In this document: positions 8,105 to 17,450 of the stretch, in pieces
Numbering within the stretch: the stretch's first letter is position 1
Layout: the number at the start of each line of letters is the position of its first letter
NCBI RefSeq assembly: GCF_900461105.1
Contig: NZ_UFWZ01000001.1
Location: forward strand, 186,001 to 250,000
DNA: 64,000 bases
DNA from: Clostridium putrefaciens
GTDB lineage: Bacteria; Bacillota; Clostridia; Clostridiales; Clostridiaceae
Direction: 5' to 3'
Made by a program: the position numbers and the translations under genes
Notes under the pieces: model-generated
Database searches by the model: none
What the model saw: the letters and a program-made list of their open reading frames with translations, nothing else
Told to the model about the DNA's origin: nothing

Positions 8105-8540
8105 ATAAACATAAGAAATATTTCTTATTATATAGCAAAATCTTTAAACAACGAAAGTAGTACCCCCAAATTAGAAGTAATAATATTGAAAGAGTGGGGA
8201 GAGTACACAAGAGAGTTAAGACTAAACTACTAAACTAAGATTTTTAGTTAAAAGTTAATCTTTTATACGTAAAAATCAGAACGAGTTTTCTTAGAATTGG
8301 AGAGTTGCTGCCTTTAGCAGTAGGTGAAGACCATTTTACCAATTAATTAAGAGATAGATGAGTATACATTTAGCTTACCCTAGCATATTTGTAAGTTATA
8401 ATAGTTTTTAAACTAGGCTAACTTAGATACACCAAGGGAAATACAGTTTAAGGAGAGTACTATTGAAAGAAACGTTTATTATAAATAGAAGTTAGATTTT
8501 AATTCATTATGAATTATAATATCTAACTTTTATTTTTTTG
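8105..8540 (+). ncRNA. Candidate independent non-coding RNA, about 435 nt
   Basis: A near-consensus promoter at 8070-8098 is followed by about 380 nt with no sizeable reading frame, then a terminator. The terminator arms are AAGTTAGAT (8489-8497) and ATCTAACTT (8521-8529), followed by a T-rich tail. Local pairings include GTACCCCC with GGGGAGAGTAC near 8160-8207 and TTGG...CCAA around a small CTGC/GCAG hairpin near 8298-8342. Hallmarks of RNase P RNA, tmRNA and SRP RNA were not seen, and it looks too long for 6S RNA. The identity is unknown; a very short peptide gene cannot be excluded. Confidence 0.45.
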
Positions 8541-8642
8541 TGGAAGAAATAATTAATTAAAGTAAGAATTATCTTAAATTTCAAACAAACTATTGATATA
8601 AGTAAGATAAACATAGTATAATGAAATCAAAAGAATATATAG

Positions 8643-8723
8643 GCTAGGGGTGCTGCAAAGCTGAGATTGGAATTTTTTCCTGACCCTTGTACCTGAACTG
8701 GGTAATTCCAGCGTAGGAAAGCG
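8643..8723 (+). promoter_or_regulatory. TPP riboswitch (THI element)
   Basis: The conserved thiamine pyrophosphate aptamer is present in order: CTAGGGGTGC, GCTGAGA, ACCCTTGTACCTGAACTGG, then GTAATTCCAGCGTAGGAAAG. It binds TPP and should reduce expression of the thiT gene directly downstream. The upper P3 arm has a T-rich loop. Confidence 0.95.
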
Positions 8724-8736
8724 GAGAATGTGATTA

Positions 8737-8768
8737 AAACGCTGTTTTTCTATAGTGTTTATTTTTTT
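8737..8768 (+). terminator. Terminator of the TPP riboswitch
   Basis: Arms AAACGCT and AGTGTTT (one G-U pair) are followed by a T-run. It lies between the aptamer and the thiT ribosome site, as expected for transcriptional control. Confidence 0.7.
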
Positions 8769-8794
8769 GGAAAAATTTAAAGGGGGATTAATAA

Positions 8795-9448
8795 ATGGAT
8801 TGGTTTAAGTTTAAATTCAAAGCTCCAAAGGCAGGGGAGTCTTTAAAGGAAGTCTTCTCAAATCCTATGATATACTTAACCTTACTAGTAGTTTTAGCGA
8901 TCGCTATAATCTTTGTATATATAAGTAAGGTAAAGCTTACCACAAGGACTATAATTCATATTGGAATTGCTATAGCTCTAGCCATTGTACTTAAGATGTT
9001 TAGAATAATGCAAATGCCAATGGGAGGATCTGTAACCCTTGGAAGCATGATACCTATTATATTTATAGCATATGTTTACGGACCTAGAGTAGGCTATCTT
9101 ACAGGAATGTTATTTGGGGTTATGGACTTACTTCTAGGTGCTTATGTAGTGCATCCAATGCAACTTTTACTTGATTATGTACTAGCCTTTGGCGTACTAG
9201 GTGTAGCAGGATATTTTAAGAACAATATATCTATTGGAGCACTGGTTGCTATATCATTAAGATTTTTATGCCATATTGCATCGGGTGTAATATTTTTCTC
9301 TTCCTATGCAGGAGAACAAAATGCTGTAGTGTATTCTATATTATATAATGGAACTTATTTATTACCAGAAGCTATAATAGCCATGGTGATTTTAGCTATT
9401 CTTCCAATTAAGAGGCTAAGATCTGAAATCTCTAAGGGTGCTTATTAA
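8795..9448 (+). CDS. thiT: Thiamine ECF transporter substrate-binding subunit ThiT
   Basis: A 217-residue membrane protein with about six helices, the S component that captures thiamine and docks with a shared ECF energising module encoded elsewhere. The family pattern GGSVTLGSMIPI near residues 76-87 is clear, with later segments GPRVGYLTGMLFG and LLDYVLAFG. The N-terminus is longer than usual, with an extra helix (residues 22-48). The TPP riboswitch upstream supports the substrate assignment. The start follows AAAGGGGG. Confidence 0.9.
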   Translation: MDWFKFKFKAPKAGESLKEVFSNPMIYLTLLVVLAIAIIFVYISKVKLTTRTIIHIGIAIALAIVLKMFRIMQMPMGGSVTLGSMIPIIFIAYVYGPRVGYLTGMLFGVMDLLLGAYVVHPMQLLLDYVLAFGVLGVAGYFKNNISIGALVAISLRFLCHIASGVIFFSSYAGEQNAVVYSILYNGTYLLPEAIIAMVILAILPIKRLRSEISKGAY

Positions 9449-9540
9449 AAAGGTTACAAGTCTATGGACCTCTAACCTATTAATTTATAGTGTAATAGTA
9501 CTCTTTCAGTATTACTGTTATTATATAAAAGATACAAGTA

Positions 9541-9578
9541 ATAGCCCTCTATTGAATTCAATAGAGGGCTATTTTAAA
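9541..9578. terminator. Bidirectional terminator between thiT and dhaM
   Basis: Perfect hairpin ATAGCCCTCTATTG/CAATAGAGGGCTAT with T-run on the right and matching A-richness on the left. It serves the convergent thiT and dha transcripts. Confidence 0.85.
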
Positions 9579-9582
9579 AAAG

Positions 9583-9972
9583 TTATGATATTTTACCAAG
9601 AGATAAGCCTTTTAATGCTTCTTTTATTTCAGATCTATTTTTATCCATGCTACTTTCTACCGCAGCTGTAATAGCTCCTTCAACTAGAGCAACATCTAGT
9701 ATCTCTACGTTAGCTTTCATAGTATCATCTAGCATTTCAATAGCCATTTCTGCATTCATAAATGCACTACCAAGGTCAAATAAAATTAAAACACCTTCAT
9801 TGGAATACACTTCATTTATAGCATTTAAAATCTTATTCATATCTGATCCTATTCGGCCATCTTCAGTACCACCTGCAGCTGCTATTGGTACTTCATTTGC
9901 CATTTCATGTGCTAACTTTTTAGTACCTTCTGCAATCTCATTACTATGAGAAATTATAACAAGTCCTACCAA
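9583..9972 (-). CDS. dhaM: PTS-dependent dihydroxyacetone kinase, phosphotransferase subunit DhaM
   Basis: About 129 residues, a single EIIA-mannose-type domain that passes phosphate from HPr to the ADP held in DhaL. The phospho-accepting His lies in VIISHS near residue 9. The family glycine loop AAAGGTEDGRIGS and the FDLGSA motif are also present. The start is read as the TTG at 9972, eight bases after AGGAGG; an in-frame GTG (9981) overlaps the ribosome site. It is the last gene of dhaKLM. Confidence 0.9.
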   Translation of the reverse strand: MVGLVIISHSNEIAEGTKKLAHEMANEVPIAAAGGTEDGRIGSDMNKILNAINEVYSNEGVLILFDLGSAFMNAEMAIEMLDDTMKANVEILDVALVEGAITAAVESSMDKNRSEIKEALKGLSLGKIS

Positions 9973-10032
9973 TCTTAACACCTCCTTTGTAAATTACCTA
10001 CTATCTAAAAACTAATATGTGTTATATTAATT

Positions 10033-10671
10033 TTAACCTTTTGATTTAACAAAGTCATAGATTGTTTCAAATATAAGGGCACTAGATACAGCGCCAGGAT
10101 CTTTATGTCCAAGGCTTCTATCACCAAGGTAGCTTGCTCTTCCTTTTTTAGCTATGATATCCATTGTGTGATTGGCACCTTTATATGCAGCTTCTTTAAC
10201 TTTAAATAGGGTATCTATTGTTCCTTCATCATTAGATAAGGATTCTCTTAGTTGATTTAATGCAGGCTCAATAGCATCTACCATGGTCTTATCATCTATT
10301 TCAGCCTTTCCTCTTAATTTTACACCATCTAAAGCAGCTTGAAGCATTTCTAAAAAGTCTTTAAGATCAACCTCGGATTTACCTTGAACCTTCATAGAAG
10401 CCTTCATAAAAGCAGTTCCATACAAGGGGCCAGAAGCACCTCCAACACTTGATACTAAGGCAAGACCTGACTTTTTAAGCATATCCCCTATGTCTTCTCC
10501 AGTGACATCTTTTATTTTATCAACCATTGCTGTAAAGCCTTTGTGTAGATTTAAGCCGTGATCTCCATCTCCAATAGTAGCATCTAATTCTGTTAGATAT
10601 TCTTTATTTTTAGTCATAACTTCACTTAATTTAATTAATAATTCTTTGATTTCAATACCTTTTAATCTCAA
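10033..10671 (-). CDS. dhaL: Dihydroxyacetone kinase ADP-binding subunit DhaL
   Basis: A subunit of about 212 residues that keeps a bound ADP as phosphate relay. The signature LDATIGDGDHGLNLHKGF supplies the Asp residues that hold Mg2+, and GGASGPLYG contacts the nucleotide. The C-terminal GDRSLGHKDPGAVS is typical. The TTG at 10671 behind AGAGG is preferred; the frame extends to ATG 10707 with only a weak ribosome site. It lies between dhaK and dhaM. Confidence 0.9.
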   Translation of the reverse strand: MRLKGIEIKELLIKLSEVMTKNKEYLTELDATIGDGDHGLNLHKGFTAMVDKIKDVTGEDIGDMLKKSGLALVSSVGGASGPLYGTAFMKASMKVQGKSEVDLKDFLEMLQAALDGVKLRGKAEIDDKTMVDAIEPALNQLRESLSNDEGTIDTLFKVKEAAYKGANHTMDIIAKKGRASYLGDRSLGHKDPGAVSSALIFETIYDFVKSKG

Positions 10672-10801
10672 GAATATCGCCTCTTCTCCATATAAATTAT
10701 TAAACATTTTAACCTAATTGTGCAGAATTCTTCAATCCTCTTAGGTGTTGGTAGTTCACTAAACCCTATTTTAATTTAAGGCTTAAAGTAGCTTTATGTA
10801 A

Positions 10802-11800
10802 CTAAATAACTTTAAAAGCTGGGGTATCTGAAGGTGCGTCTAAAAGTTCTTTTAATTCTTCGTCTAGTTTTAATAGTGTTATAGAAAAACCAGCCATTTC
10901 TAGAGAAGTCATATATTCACCAACAAAAGTTTTATGAACAACTATCCCTTTTTCTTTTAGTATTTCACTTACCTTTTTGTTTACTATATAGAGTTCCATA
11001 TGAGGAGTTGCAGCAAGTCCGTTTATCATAACAGCTACCTCATCTTTAGAATTTAAGCTCATATCTTTTAATATCTTACCCATTAAATGTGTGGTTATTT
11101 CATCCGAGGTGCTTATTTTTTCTCTATGAGTGCCTGGTTCGCCGTGGATTCCCATGCCTATTTCTACCTCATCCTCAGCTAACTTAAAGTTAGGCTTTCC
11201 AGCTGCTGGTACAATGCAAGAACTTAAAGACATACCCATGCTTCTTACATTTTGAACTACCTTTTTAGCAGTCTTTTGAACTTCTTCTAAGGAGGCACCA
11301 GTTTCTGCCTTAGCTCCTGCGATTTTGTGAACGAATACTGTTCCAGCGATACCACGTCTTCCAGCAGTATAGGTACTATTTTCTACAGCTACATCATCAT
11401 CTACAACCACCGTTTCAACTTTTATATCTTCCATATCTGCAAGTTCTTTTGCCATTTCAAAGTTCATAATATCTCCAGTGTAATTTTTAATTACAAGAAG
11501 GGTACCTTTGCCACCATCAACAGCCTTTATAGCTTCAAATATCTGATCAGGTGTTGGAGATGTGAATACAGATCCAGCTACAGCAGCATTTAGCATACCT
11601 TTTCCTACATATCCACCGTGTGCTGGTTCATGACCACTGCCACCGCCACTAACTAGGGCTACCTTTCCTTTTATAGGAGAATCATTTCTTATAAGTACAT
11701 TTGCATTATCTAACTTCTTTAGATACTCAGGGTGAGCTGCCACCATTCCTTGAAGCATATCATCTACAACTAAATTAGGATCATTTATTAATTTTTTCAT
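10802..11800 (-). CDS. dhaK: Dihydroxyacetone kinase substrate-binding subunit DhaK
   Basis: A 332-residue subunit that binds dihydroxyacetone covalently. The reactive His is H219 in GMGIHGEPG. The N-terminal [16 protein letters not shown] forms the substrate loop, and the middle carries [12 protein letters not shown]. The length is normal. It is the first gene of a minus-strand dhaKLM operon that uses the phosphotransferase system instead of ATP. No glycerol dehydrogenase gene is adjacent. The start ATG follows AGGAGG. Confidence 0.95.
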   Translation of the reverse strand: MKKLINDPNLVVDDMLQGMVAAHPEYLKKLDNANVLIRNDSPIKGKVALVSGGGSGHEPAHGGYVGKGMLNAAVAGSVFTSPTPDQIFEAIKAVDGGKGTLLVIKNYTGDIMNFEMAKELADMEDIKVETVVVDDDVAVENSTYTAGRRGIAGTVFVHKIAGAKAETGASLEEVQKTAKKVVQNVRSMGMSLSSCIVPAAGKPNFKLAEDEVEIGMGIHGEPGTHREKISTSDEITTHLMGKILKDMSLNSKDEVAVMINGLAATPHMELYIVNKKVSEILKEKGIVVHKTFVGEYMTSLEMAGFSITLLKLDEELKELLDAPSDTPAFKVI

Positions 11801-12027
11801 TAAAAACTACCTCCTTATTGTTATTATGCCTAAAATTCTAAATAAGATAACTTTCAATATATAAAAACCTTATTATATACATGATATAACAAAAGTCTTA
11901 ACTTAAAAAGATTTTAATGTGTATAACCTTAAAGTTAATGATTTGTTAATAATAAAGGGCTTAAGTACCTTCTACCCTATGTAAGATATACTTTTAAGAT
12001 ATGTAGTAAACAGTGGTAAATAAGAAA

Positions 12028-12258
12028 TTAATCCTCGCTATTAAGATACCCTTCTAATTCAAAAATATCATCAATTTTCTCATTGAAATATTGCGCTATT
12101 TTAAAGGCCAATTTTAATGATGGATTAAAGGTTCCTCTTTCTATTTCTAAAATAGTTCCTCTAGAAACCCCTATACATGTAGCTAATTGCTCTTGTGTTA
12201 TGTTTTTCTCTGTCCTTAGTACTTTAATTTTGGTGTTAAATGTCTTAGATTTACTCAA
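12028..12258 (-). CDS. Small XRE-family transcriptional regulator
   Basis: About 76 residues: a single helix-turn-helix domain (NITQEQLATCIGVSRGTILEIERG) and a short tail DDIFELEGYL. This is the size of YozG/Cro-like regulators, which bind DNA as dimers. The likely start is the TTG at 12258; an in-frame GTG (12270) lies inside the ribosome site GAGGGGG. It stands alone between dhaK and the peptide transporter, so its target is unknown. Confidence 0.8.
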   Translation of the reverse strand: MSKSKTFNTKIKVLRTEKNITQEQLATCIGVSRGTILEIERGTFNPSLKLAFKIAQYFNEKIDDIFELEGYLNSED

Positions 12259-12390
12259 AAAATAAAGCACCCCCTCACTAATTTATTCATATAATTATAT
12301 CACTATATTTTAAATAAGGTATGTGAAAAATAACAATATCAAAGGAAAGTTCATTTTTAAAGCTCTGATTAAAGAATATATATGGAATAA

Positions 12391-12422
12391 AAAAGCTTTT
12401 ATCATTAATTAATGATAAAAGC
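12391..12422 (-). terminator. Terminator of the peptide-transporter operon
   Basis: On the minus strand, GGCTTTTATCATTAATT pairs with AATGATAAAAGC and is followed by TTTTTT. It lies 27 nt beyond the last permease gene. Confidence 0.8.
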
Positions 12423-12448
12423 CTAGGTAAATTATTATAATAAAATAA

Positions 12449-13288
12449 CTATTTAGCCTTTGGTTCAAAGGTTAATCTTAAAGTATCACCTATTATATTA
12501 AAGCTTAATACTGTAAACAGTATTAAAAGACCAGGAAATATTGCAAGTGATGGTTGGTCTAGCATATAAGATTGAGCACTTTGAAGCATACTACCCCAAG
12601 AAGAATTAGGTTGCTGAACTCCAAGACCTAAAAAGCTTAGAGAAGATTCCATAAGGATAGAGTTTGCTATATTTATAGAAGAAGCAACTATTATACTTGG
12701 GAAAACATTTGGTATTATGTGCTTAAATATTATTCTAGATGGTTTTATACCTTGAGCCTTAGCATATAATACATACTCTCTTTCTTTTATAGATAAAGTT
12801 TCACTTCGTATTATACGAGCTATTCCCATCCAACTAAATAGAGCTATAATAATAATTATGTTTTTAACACCGGGTTTAAAATATACATTCAGGGTAAGAA
12901 TCAAAAAGAAACTTGGTATAGACATTAAAATATCTATAAGTCGCATTATAAGAGTATCTACAATGCCACCAGCATATCCGCTTATAGTCCCAACTATAGT
13001 TCCTATAGTGCTAGATATAATCATGGACAAAAATCCTACAAAAAGGGACAGTCTACCACCATATAAAGCTCGTGTAAAATAGTCTCTCCCCATATCATCT
13101 GTGCCAAAAAGATGCTGGAGGCTGGGACCTTGAAGTTTATTATTTACATCAATAGCATTAGGATCATAAGGGGATAAAAATGCTAATATACAAATTATAA
13201 GAAGCACTATAAGTATACCTATGGCAGCTAAAGATAATTTGCTTTTTTTGAAGTCCTTTTTTACCATTTGAAAAAAACTATCACCCAT
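12449..13288 (-). CDS. Peptide/nickel-type ABC transporter permease (DppC/OppC-like)
   Basis: A 279-residue permease with an N-terminal helix, the OppC_N-type motif HLFGTDDMGRDYFTRALYG near residues 56-74, and five further membrane segments. The EAA loop, which docks to the ATPase, is YAKAQGIKPSRIIFKHIIPN near residues 176-195. It forms the channel with the adjacent OppB-like subunit. It follows that gene by one base on the minus strand. No ATPase genes follow; a terminator does. Confidence 0.9.
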   Translation of the reverse strand: MGDSFFQMVKKDFKKSKLSLAAIGILIVLLIICILAFLSPYDPNAIDVNNKLQGPSLQHLFGTDDMGRDYFTRALYGGRLSLFVGFLSMIISSTIGTIVGTISGYAGGIVDTLIMRLIDILMSIPSFFLILTLNVYFKPGVKNIIIIIALFSWMGIARIIRSETLSIKEREYVLYAKAQGIKPSRIIFKHIIPNVFPSIIVASSINIANSILMESSLSFLGLGVQQPNSSWGSMLQSAQSYMLDQPSLAIFPGLLILFTVLSFNIIGDTLRLTFEPKAK

Positions 13289-13289
13289 A

Positions 13290-14249
13290 TTAATTCACCG
13301 CCTTTATTCTAGGATCTACCACCCCATATAATATATCGGCTATAAGGTTTCCCAAAATAAGCATTAAAGCTGATACCATGGTTATAGCCATTATTAGAGG
13401 ATAGTCAAAGCTAAATATAGCATTTATCCCTAGTCTACCCATACCTGGCCAGCCGAAAATTGTTTCTGTAATAAATGCACCGGCAATAAGGTTAGGTAAG
13501 GACATACCTATAATAGTTATTATAGGTAAAAGAGTATTTTTTAAAATATGGATACTGAAAACTTTTCTAGAGCTGACACCTTTTCCTATAGCAGTTCTTA
13601 CATAGTCTTCTTTCATTTCAGTTATTGCCTTACTTCTTATATATCTTGTTATAACTGCAAAGTTTTGAAAGCTTAAAACTGTAGCTGGCATTATGGTATG
13701 TTTAATTACATCTAAAGTAGAAATTATCCCTATGGTATGCATACCAACACTAGGTAGTAGCCTAAGCTTTTGTGAGAATATAACTATAAGTATCATGGCA
13801 AACCAAAAGGAAGGGATAGAAATACCTATGTAACTAATTATAGATATAAGATTATCTATCCACTTATTTTTATTATAAGCAGCAATTAAACCAAAAATTA
13901 TTCCAAAGATTATAGCTGTTATTAATGAGGTACCCATAAGAAGTAAGGTTGCGGGTATCCTTTCTTTTATTTGACGAGATACAGGCCTATAGTTTATAAG
14001 AGAGTATCCAAAGTCACCTTTTAAAACATTTTTTAACCAAGCTACATATTGCACAGGAACAGGCTTATCAAGACCTAAATTTACTCTAACACTCTCCACA
14101 TCTTCTGCACTCATATTCGGGGTAACATAGGATCTAACAGGATCCCCTGGAGCCATTTTAATAAGAAGAAAGGATAGTATGGATATAAATATTAACATTG
14201 GAATAGCTTGAAGTGTTCTTTTTAATATATAACGTGCCAATTTTTTCAC
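13290..14249 (-). CDS. Peptide/nickel-type ABC transporter permease (DppB/OppB-like)
   Basis: A 319-residue permease of standard size. It opens with LARYILKRTLQAIPMLIFIS, the conserved first helix of OppB-type subunits, then a periplasmic-side loop containing APGDPVRSYV and LGLDKPVPVQY. The EAA-type loop (VRTAIGKGVSSRKVFSIHIL) is near residues 210-230. It is encoded between the binding protein and the OppC-like gene on one transcript, separated from the binding-protein gene by 135 nt with a small hairpin. Confidence 0.9.
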   Translation of the reverse strand: MKKLARYILKRTLQAIPMLIFISILSFLLIKMAPGDPVRSYVTPNMSAEDVESVRVNLGLDKPVPVQYVAWLKNVLKGDFGYSLINYRPVSRQIKERIPATLLLMGTSLITAIIFGIIFGLIAAYNKNKWIDNLISIISYIGISIPSFWFAMILIVIFSQKLRLLPSVGMHTIGIISTLDVIKHTIMPATVLSFQNFAVITRYIRSKAITEMKEDYVRTAIGKGVSSRKVFSIHILKNTLLPIITIIGMSLPNLIAGAFITETIFGWPGMGRLGINAIFSFDYPLIMAITMVSALMLILGNLIADILYGVVDPRIKAVN

Positions 14250-14335
14250 CTCCGAGGTTTAAAATTTAATATAAGATATCTCAAAAAGCAGACTAGAATA
14301 TTAAGTTTTTTTAAGATACCTAAAAAGAAAATTAA

Positions 14336-14358
14336 AGGGAAGCCACTATGGTTTCCCT
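14336..14358 (-). terminator. Intercistronic hairpin after the binding-protein gene
   Basis: Read on the minus strand, AGGGAAACCA pairs with TGGCTTCCCT (one mismatch), followed by TTAATTTT. Such partial terminators often leave the binding protein in excess over its permeases. Confidence 0.55.
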
Positions 14359-14384
14359 CTAATATGTTTACTAAATAAAATTAA

Positions 14385-15962
14385 TTATTTTTCATAAAGT
14401 TTAGATAAGTCTCTAAACATAAATATTGGAGCCGGCTCAGCTTCTTCTACTCCACCAAATTTATTATCAATAGCTACTATGGATTTAGGGAATACAATTG
14501 GATATAAAGACATATCATCAGCAATGGTCTTTTGAATCTCTTTATATATTTCACCTCTCTTAGTATTATCGGTTTCAACTGCACCTTTTCCCCATAGTAT
14601 ATCAAGAACTTTATTACTGTAATTCATAAAGTTATTAGGGTTTCCGGTTAGAAATAGGGGCTTATAGCCATCTGGGTCAACACCCATTACAAAGCCATTG
14701 AATCCTAAATCAAAGTCCTTATTATTCTTAGCATCCACGAGCTTTTGTATAAAGGCATTTCTTTCCATGCCCATAAGCTCTACACTTATTCCAACATCTT
14801 TAAGACGTTGTTGAACTATTAAAGATTGAGCTTCTTGTTCTTTACTTCCATTAGTATAAGCTAATTTTAAATTTAAGGAAGTGATTCCTGCCTTGCTTAA
14901 AAGCTCTTTAGATTTTGCTATGTTAAAGTCATACTTTTCTATACCGTTATTATCATGATATAAGGTGCCTGGAGTAAATACAGTATTAGCTTTGTCGCCA
15001 TATTCTGTAGAAGTATATGCACCCTTTATTAATTCTTCTTTATCTAAGGCGTAAGCAATAGCTTGTCTTACTTCTTTTATCTTTAAGACATCGTTATTTT
15101 GATTTATAACCATGTTATTCAACATATTTTCACTAAAAGTTATTACATTAAGTTTATCTTTAAACTTGTCTACATCTTTAGCTGATATGTATTTAGCAGA
15201 TATTTCACCTGTAGTTAAAGCTGAATTTGCAGTATTAGCATCAGGTATAATTCTATAAACAACAGTTTCAAGATGAGGTTTACCCCTAAAATAATCTTCA
15301 TTTCTAACTAAAGTTACACTTTCTCCTTTAGTAGCTTCCTTATACTTATAAGGACCAGATCCTATAGGATTATCATTTTTTGTACTCTTAGCTATATTTT
15401 CTTCACCTTCAAATATGTGTTTAGGGATTGGTGTAAGTCTAGCTACAGAGGACTTAAAGGTTGCAGTAACTTCTGGTAACTTAAACTCTAGTGTGGTATC
15501 ATCAATTTTTTTATACTCAATAGCTTTATCATTAACAACTAAATAGTCTCTAAGCAAACTATTTTCCTTTTTATCCAATATTTTATCTAGAGTAAATATT
15601 ATATCATCTGAAGTTAATGGCTTTCCATCATGCCACTTAAGGTCCTTTTTAAGCTTTAATGTATATGTTAAAAAGTCACTTGAACTTTCAAAGCTTTCTG
15701 CAAGGTAAAAATCAGTCTTATCCCCATTCATTACAAATAGAGGAGAAAATAGTGCATTGTTAATTGTCATAGTAACTCTATCATTCCCATATAAAGGGTT
15801 TAGAACATTGGGGTCACCGCCAGCTTGGAATATAATAGTTCCACCATCTTTGATAGCTTTATCTGCTGTATTGTTTGGAGTGGCATCTTTTTTAGTACCG
15901 CAAGCAGTAACTAGAATCATTGAAGCTGCCATTATAGCTGCAAGTATTTTTTTTGCTTTCAT
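14385..15962 (-). CDS. ABC transporter substrate-binding lipoprotein, peptide/nickel family
   Basis: A 525-residue extracellular binding protein of family 5 (OppA/DppA/NikA). The lipoprotein signal ends in VTAC near residue 20. Family landmarks include LTYTLKLKKDLKWHDGKPLT near residues 98-117 with SDDIIFTLDKI, then GSGPYKYKE, and VRQAIAYALDKEELI near 298-312. The ligand may be a peptide, nickel chelate or other small molecule and cannot be told from sequence. It heads an operon with two permeases but without ATPase genes. Confidence 0.9.
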   Translation of the reverse strand: MKAKKILAAIMAASMILVTACGTKKDATPNNTADKAIKDGGTIIFQAGGDPNVLNPLYGNDRVTMTINNALFSPLFVMNGDKTDFYLAESFESSSDFLTYTLKLKKDLKWHDGKPLTSDDIIFTLDKILDKKENSLLRDYLVVNDKAIEYKKIDDTTLEFKLPEVTATFKSSVARLTPIPKHIFEGEENIAKSTKNDNPIGSGPYKYKEATKGESVTLVRNEDYFRGKPHLETVVYRIIPDANTANSALTTGEISAKYISAKDVDKFKDKLNVITFSENMLNNMVINQNNDVLKIKEVRQAIAYALDKEELIKGAYTSTEYGDKANTVFTPGTLYHDNNGIEKYDFNIAKSKELLSKAGITSLNLKLAYTNGSKEQEAQSLIVQQRLKDVGISVELMGMERNAFIQKLVDAKNNKDFDLGFNGFVMGVDPDGYKPLFLTGNPNNFMNYSNKVLDILWGKGAVETDNTKRGEIYKEIQKTIADDMSLYPIVFPKSIVAIDNKFGGVEEAEPAPIFMFRDLSKLYEK

Positions 15963-16172
15963 GAAAAAACCTCCTAATAAATAATTTGAAATTTATTTTA
16001 TATTTTCATAGAGATTATAACATCCTACATTCATAACACTCCAATAGGTAATGCAAATCATTCACAATTCATCTATCGGATAAGGAAATAGGGGGATTGT
16101 AATTTATCAAGATAAAATAAGGGTAACTTTTTATGTAACGGCATACTTAATGTATGAAGGGAGTTGATTAAT

Positions 16173-16400
16173 ATGGCAGTAACAAAAAACTTAGTTAAAA
16201 ACGCTGTAGTAATGAAGTATGGAACAGGGGTTATGGACGAGAAGGGTAAAGAAGTTATAAAAAGCTATAAGTTATCTAGCATAAAAGATGGAGCTACAGA
16301 AGAGGAAGTATTAGAGCTATCAAAAGACTTTAACAAAATTCTAAACAAACCTATACACGGTTTATTTAGAGAATATCAAGAAAATATCAAAGAATCTTAG
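16173..16400 (+). CDS. DUF1659 family protein
   Basis: A 75-residue protein with the DUF1659 look: short beta strands, a GVMDEKGKEVIKSYKLSSIK segment, and the helix ATEEEVLELSKDFNKIL. Its function is unknown. DUF1659 genes are often followed by DUF2922 genes in Clostridium, as here. ATG 16173 follows GGGAG; an in-frame TTG at 16164 lies within the ribosome site region. Confidence 0.75.
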   Translation: MAVTKNLVKNAVVMKYGTGVMDEKGKEVIKSYKLSSIKDGATEEEVLELSKDFNKILNKPIHGLFREYQENIKES

Positions 16401-16527
16401 TAAAAAGTAGCCTTGATTTTAGATATTAGCTTAAGTATATCTAAAACTTAGAACTTCAATGTAGAAGAGTATGAGGGACAAGCAGTCTAAAAGAAAAATT
16501 AAAAATCTTTAAAAGAGGGGTGTAGAT

Positions 16528-16752
16528 ATGGATAATAATAAGATACTGACAATGACTTTTATAAACAAATCAGGAACTAAGGTAAATTTAAAAGTGGAAT
16601 ATGCAAAACAAGATTTAGCAAAGGATGATATAGTAACATTAATGGATAGCATTATAGCTAAGGGTGTAATAACATCTAAGGGAGGTCCATTAATGTTTAA
16701 AGACTCAGCTGAAATCGTAGAAAAGGGATCTTCAAAGATAGCATTAAGATAA
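16528..16752 (+). CDS. DUF2922 family protein
   Basis: A 74-residue protein, with MTFINKSGTKVNLKV at the start and a helix KDDIVTLMDSIIAKG, then a strand pair to the end. This matches DUF2922, a small family of unknown role that pairs with DUF1659. It lies 127 nt downstream of that partner with its own GAGGGG ribosome site, and is followed by a shared terminator. Confidence 0.75.
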   Translation: MDNNKILTMTFINKSGTKVNLKVEYAKQDLAKDDIVTLMDSIIAKGVITSKGGPLMFKDSAEIVEKGSSKIALR

Positions 16753-16762
16753 ATTAAGGTGG

Positions 16763-16791
16763 AAAAAGGCTGCCGAAATGGTAGCCTTTTT
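16763..16791. terminator. Bidirectional terminator
   Basis: Arms AAAAAGGCTGCC and GGTAGCCTTTTT lie between the convergent DUF2922 gene and the minus-strand gene ending at 16793. T-runs occur on both sides of the stem. Confidence 0.85.
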
Positions 16792-16792
16792 C

Positions 16793-17359
16793 CTATTTAA
16801 AAGTGTTGTTTTTTTCATATGCTTGTCTAGTTGGATTTCCTGACTTTGCATTAAAGTCTATTGGAAGATACTTTTTATCAATTATATTTTCATAATTAAT
16901 ATCAGAGAAATAATTGCAAAAATTAATTTCAACATAAATTAATCTGTTATTTTCTTTGTCGGCCAAAGCATAAATATAACCCTTATAACCATCAGCATAA
17001 ACTGCACATATTGGATAATTAAAGCCAGTTGTACCATATATAAGATAGTCTTCAGAGGAATGTAACTTTGACAGTCTCTCTGTTTCTTTCATATAATCTT
17101 TATCATTGCATGAATATACAAGATATGATACATAGTTTGGATCAAGTGAATTATAGTAATAGTAACAAAAGTCCTCGATTTTAGCCGAAGTTGGAATACT
17201 ATATGGGAATATATCATTTTTATGCTTTCCATCTTCTCCAAGATATTCACCATAACTAGAAATATTCGTAGACGTATCCTTTTCAGGGGCCATTACTCTA
17301 TAACCAATATAAACTAACATGCTTATCATAAGTAAGAAAATTAAAAGTGCTTTTTTCAT
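16793..17359 (-). CDS. Membrane-anchored hypothetical protein
   Basis: A 188-residue protein with one N-terminal hydrophobic segment (ALLIFLLMISMLVYIGYRV) after MKK. This may be a signal anchor, placing about 165 residues outside the membrane. The outer part is rich in Tyr and acidic residues (FCYYYYNSLDPNYVSYLVYS) with a few cysteines. No family is recognised. The ribosome site is AGGGAG. It is followed upstream on the same strand by two other small membrane-protein genes of equally unknown function. Confidence 0.55.
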   Translation of the reverse strand: MKKALLIFLLMISMLVYIGYRVMAPEKDTSTNISSYGEYLGEDGKHKNDIFPYSIPTSAKIEDFCYYYYNSLDPNYVSYLVYSCNDKDYMKETERLSKLHSSEDYLIYGTTGFNYPICAVYADGYKGYIYALADKENNRLIYVEINFCNYFSDINYENIIDKKYLPIDFNAKSGNPTRQAYEKNNTFK

Positions 17360-17450
17360 TTATTTCACTCCCTTTTGAATTTGATAGTTAACTCTATCTT
17401 TTAGCTTGATATGTTAGCTAATTTATTAATAAATTAAGATTAGTTTATCG

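Noticed and set aside
8105-8540. RNase P RNA, tmRNA or 6S RNA
   Set aside because: The conserved blocks of the first two are absent, and the length is about twice that of 6S RNA.
9438-9671. Plus-strand frame overlapping the end of thiT
   Set aside because: Runs through the strong terminator hairpin and into dhaM; no ribosome site.
9647-9949. 100-codon frame opposite dhaM
   Set aside because: Shadow of the dhaM coding sequence.
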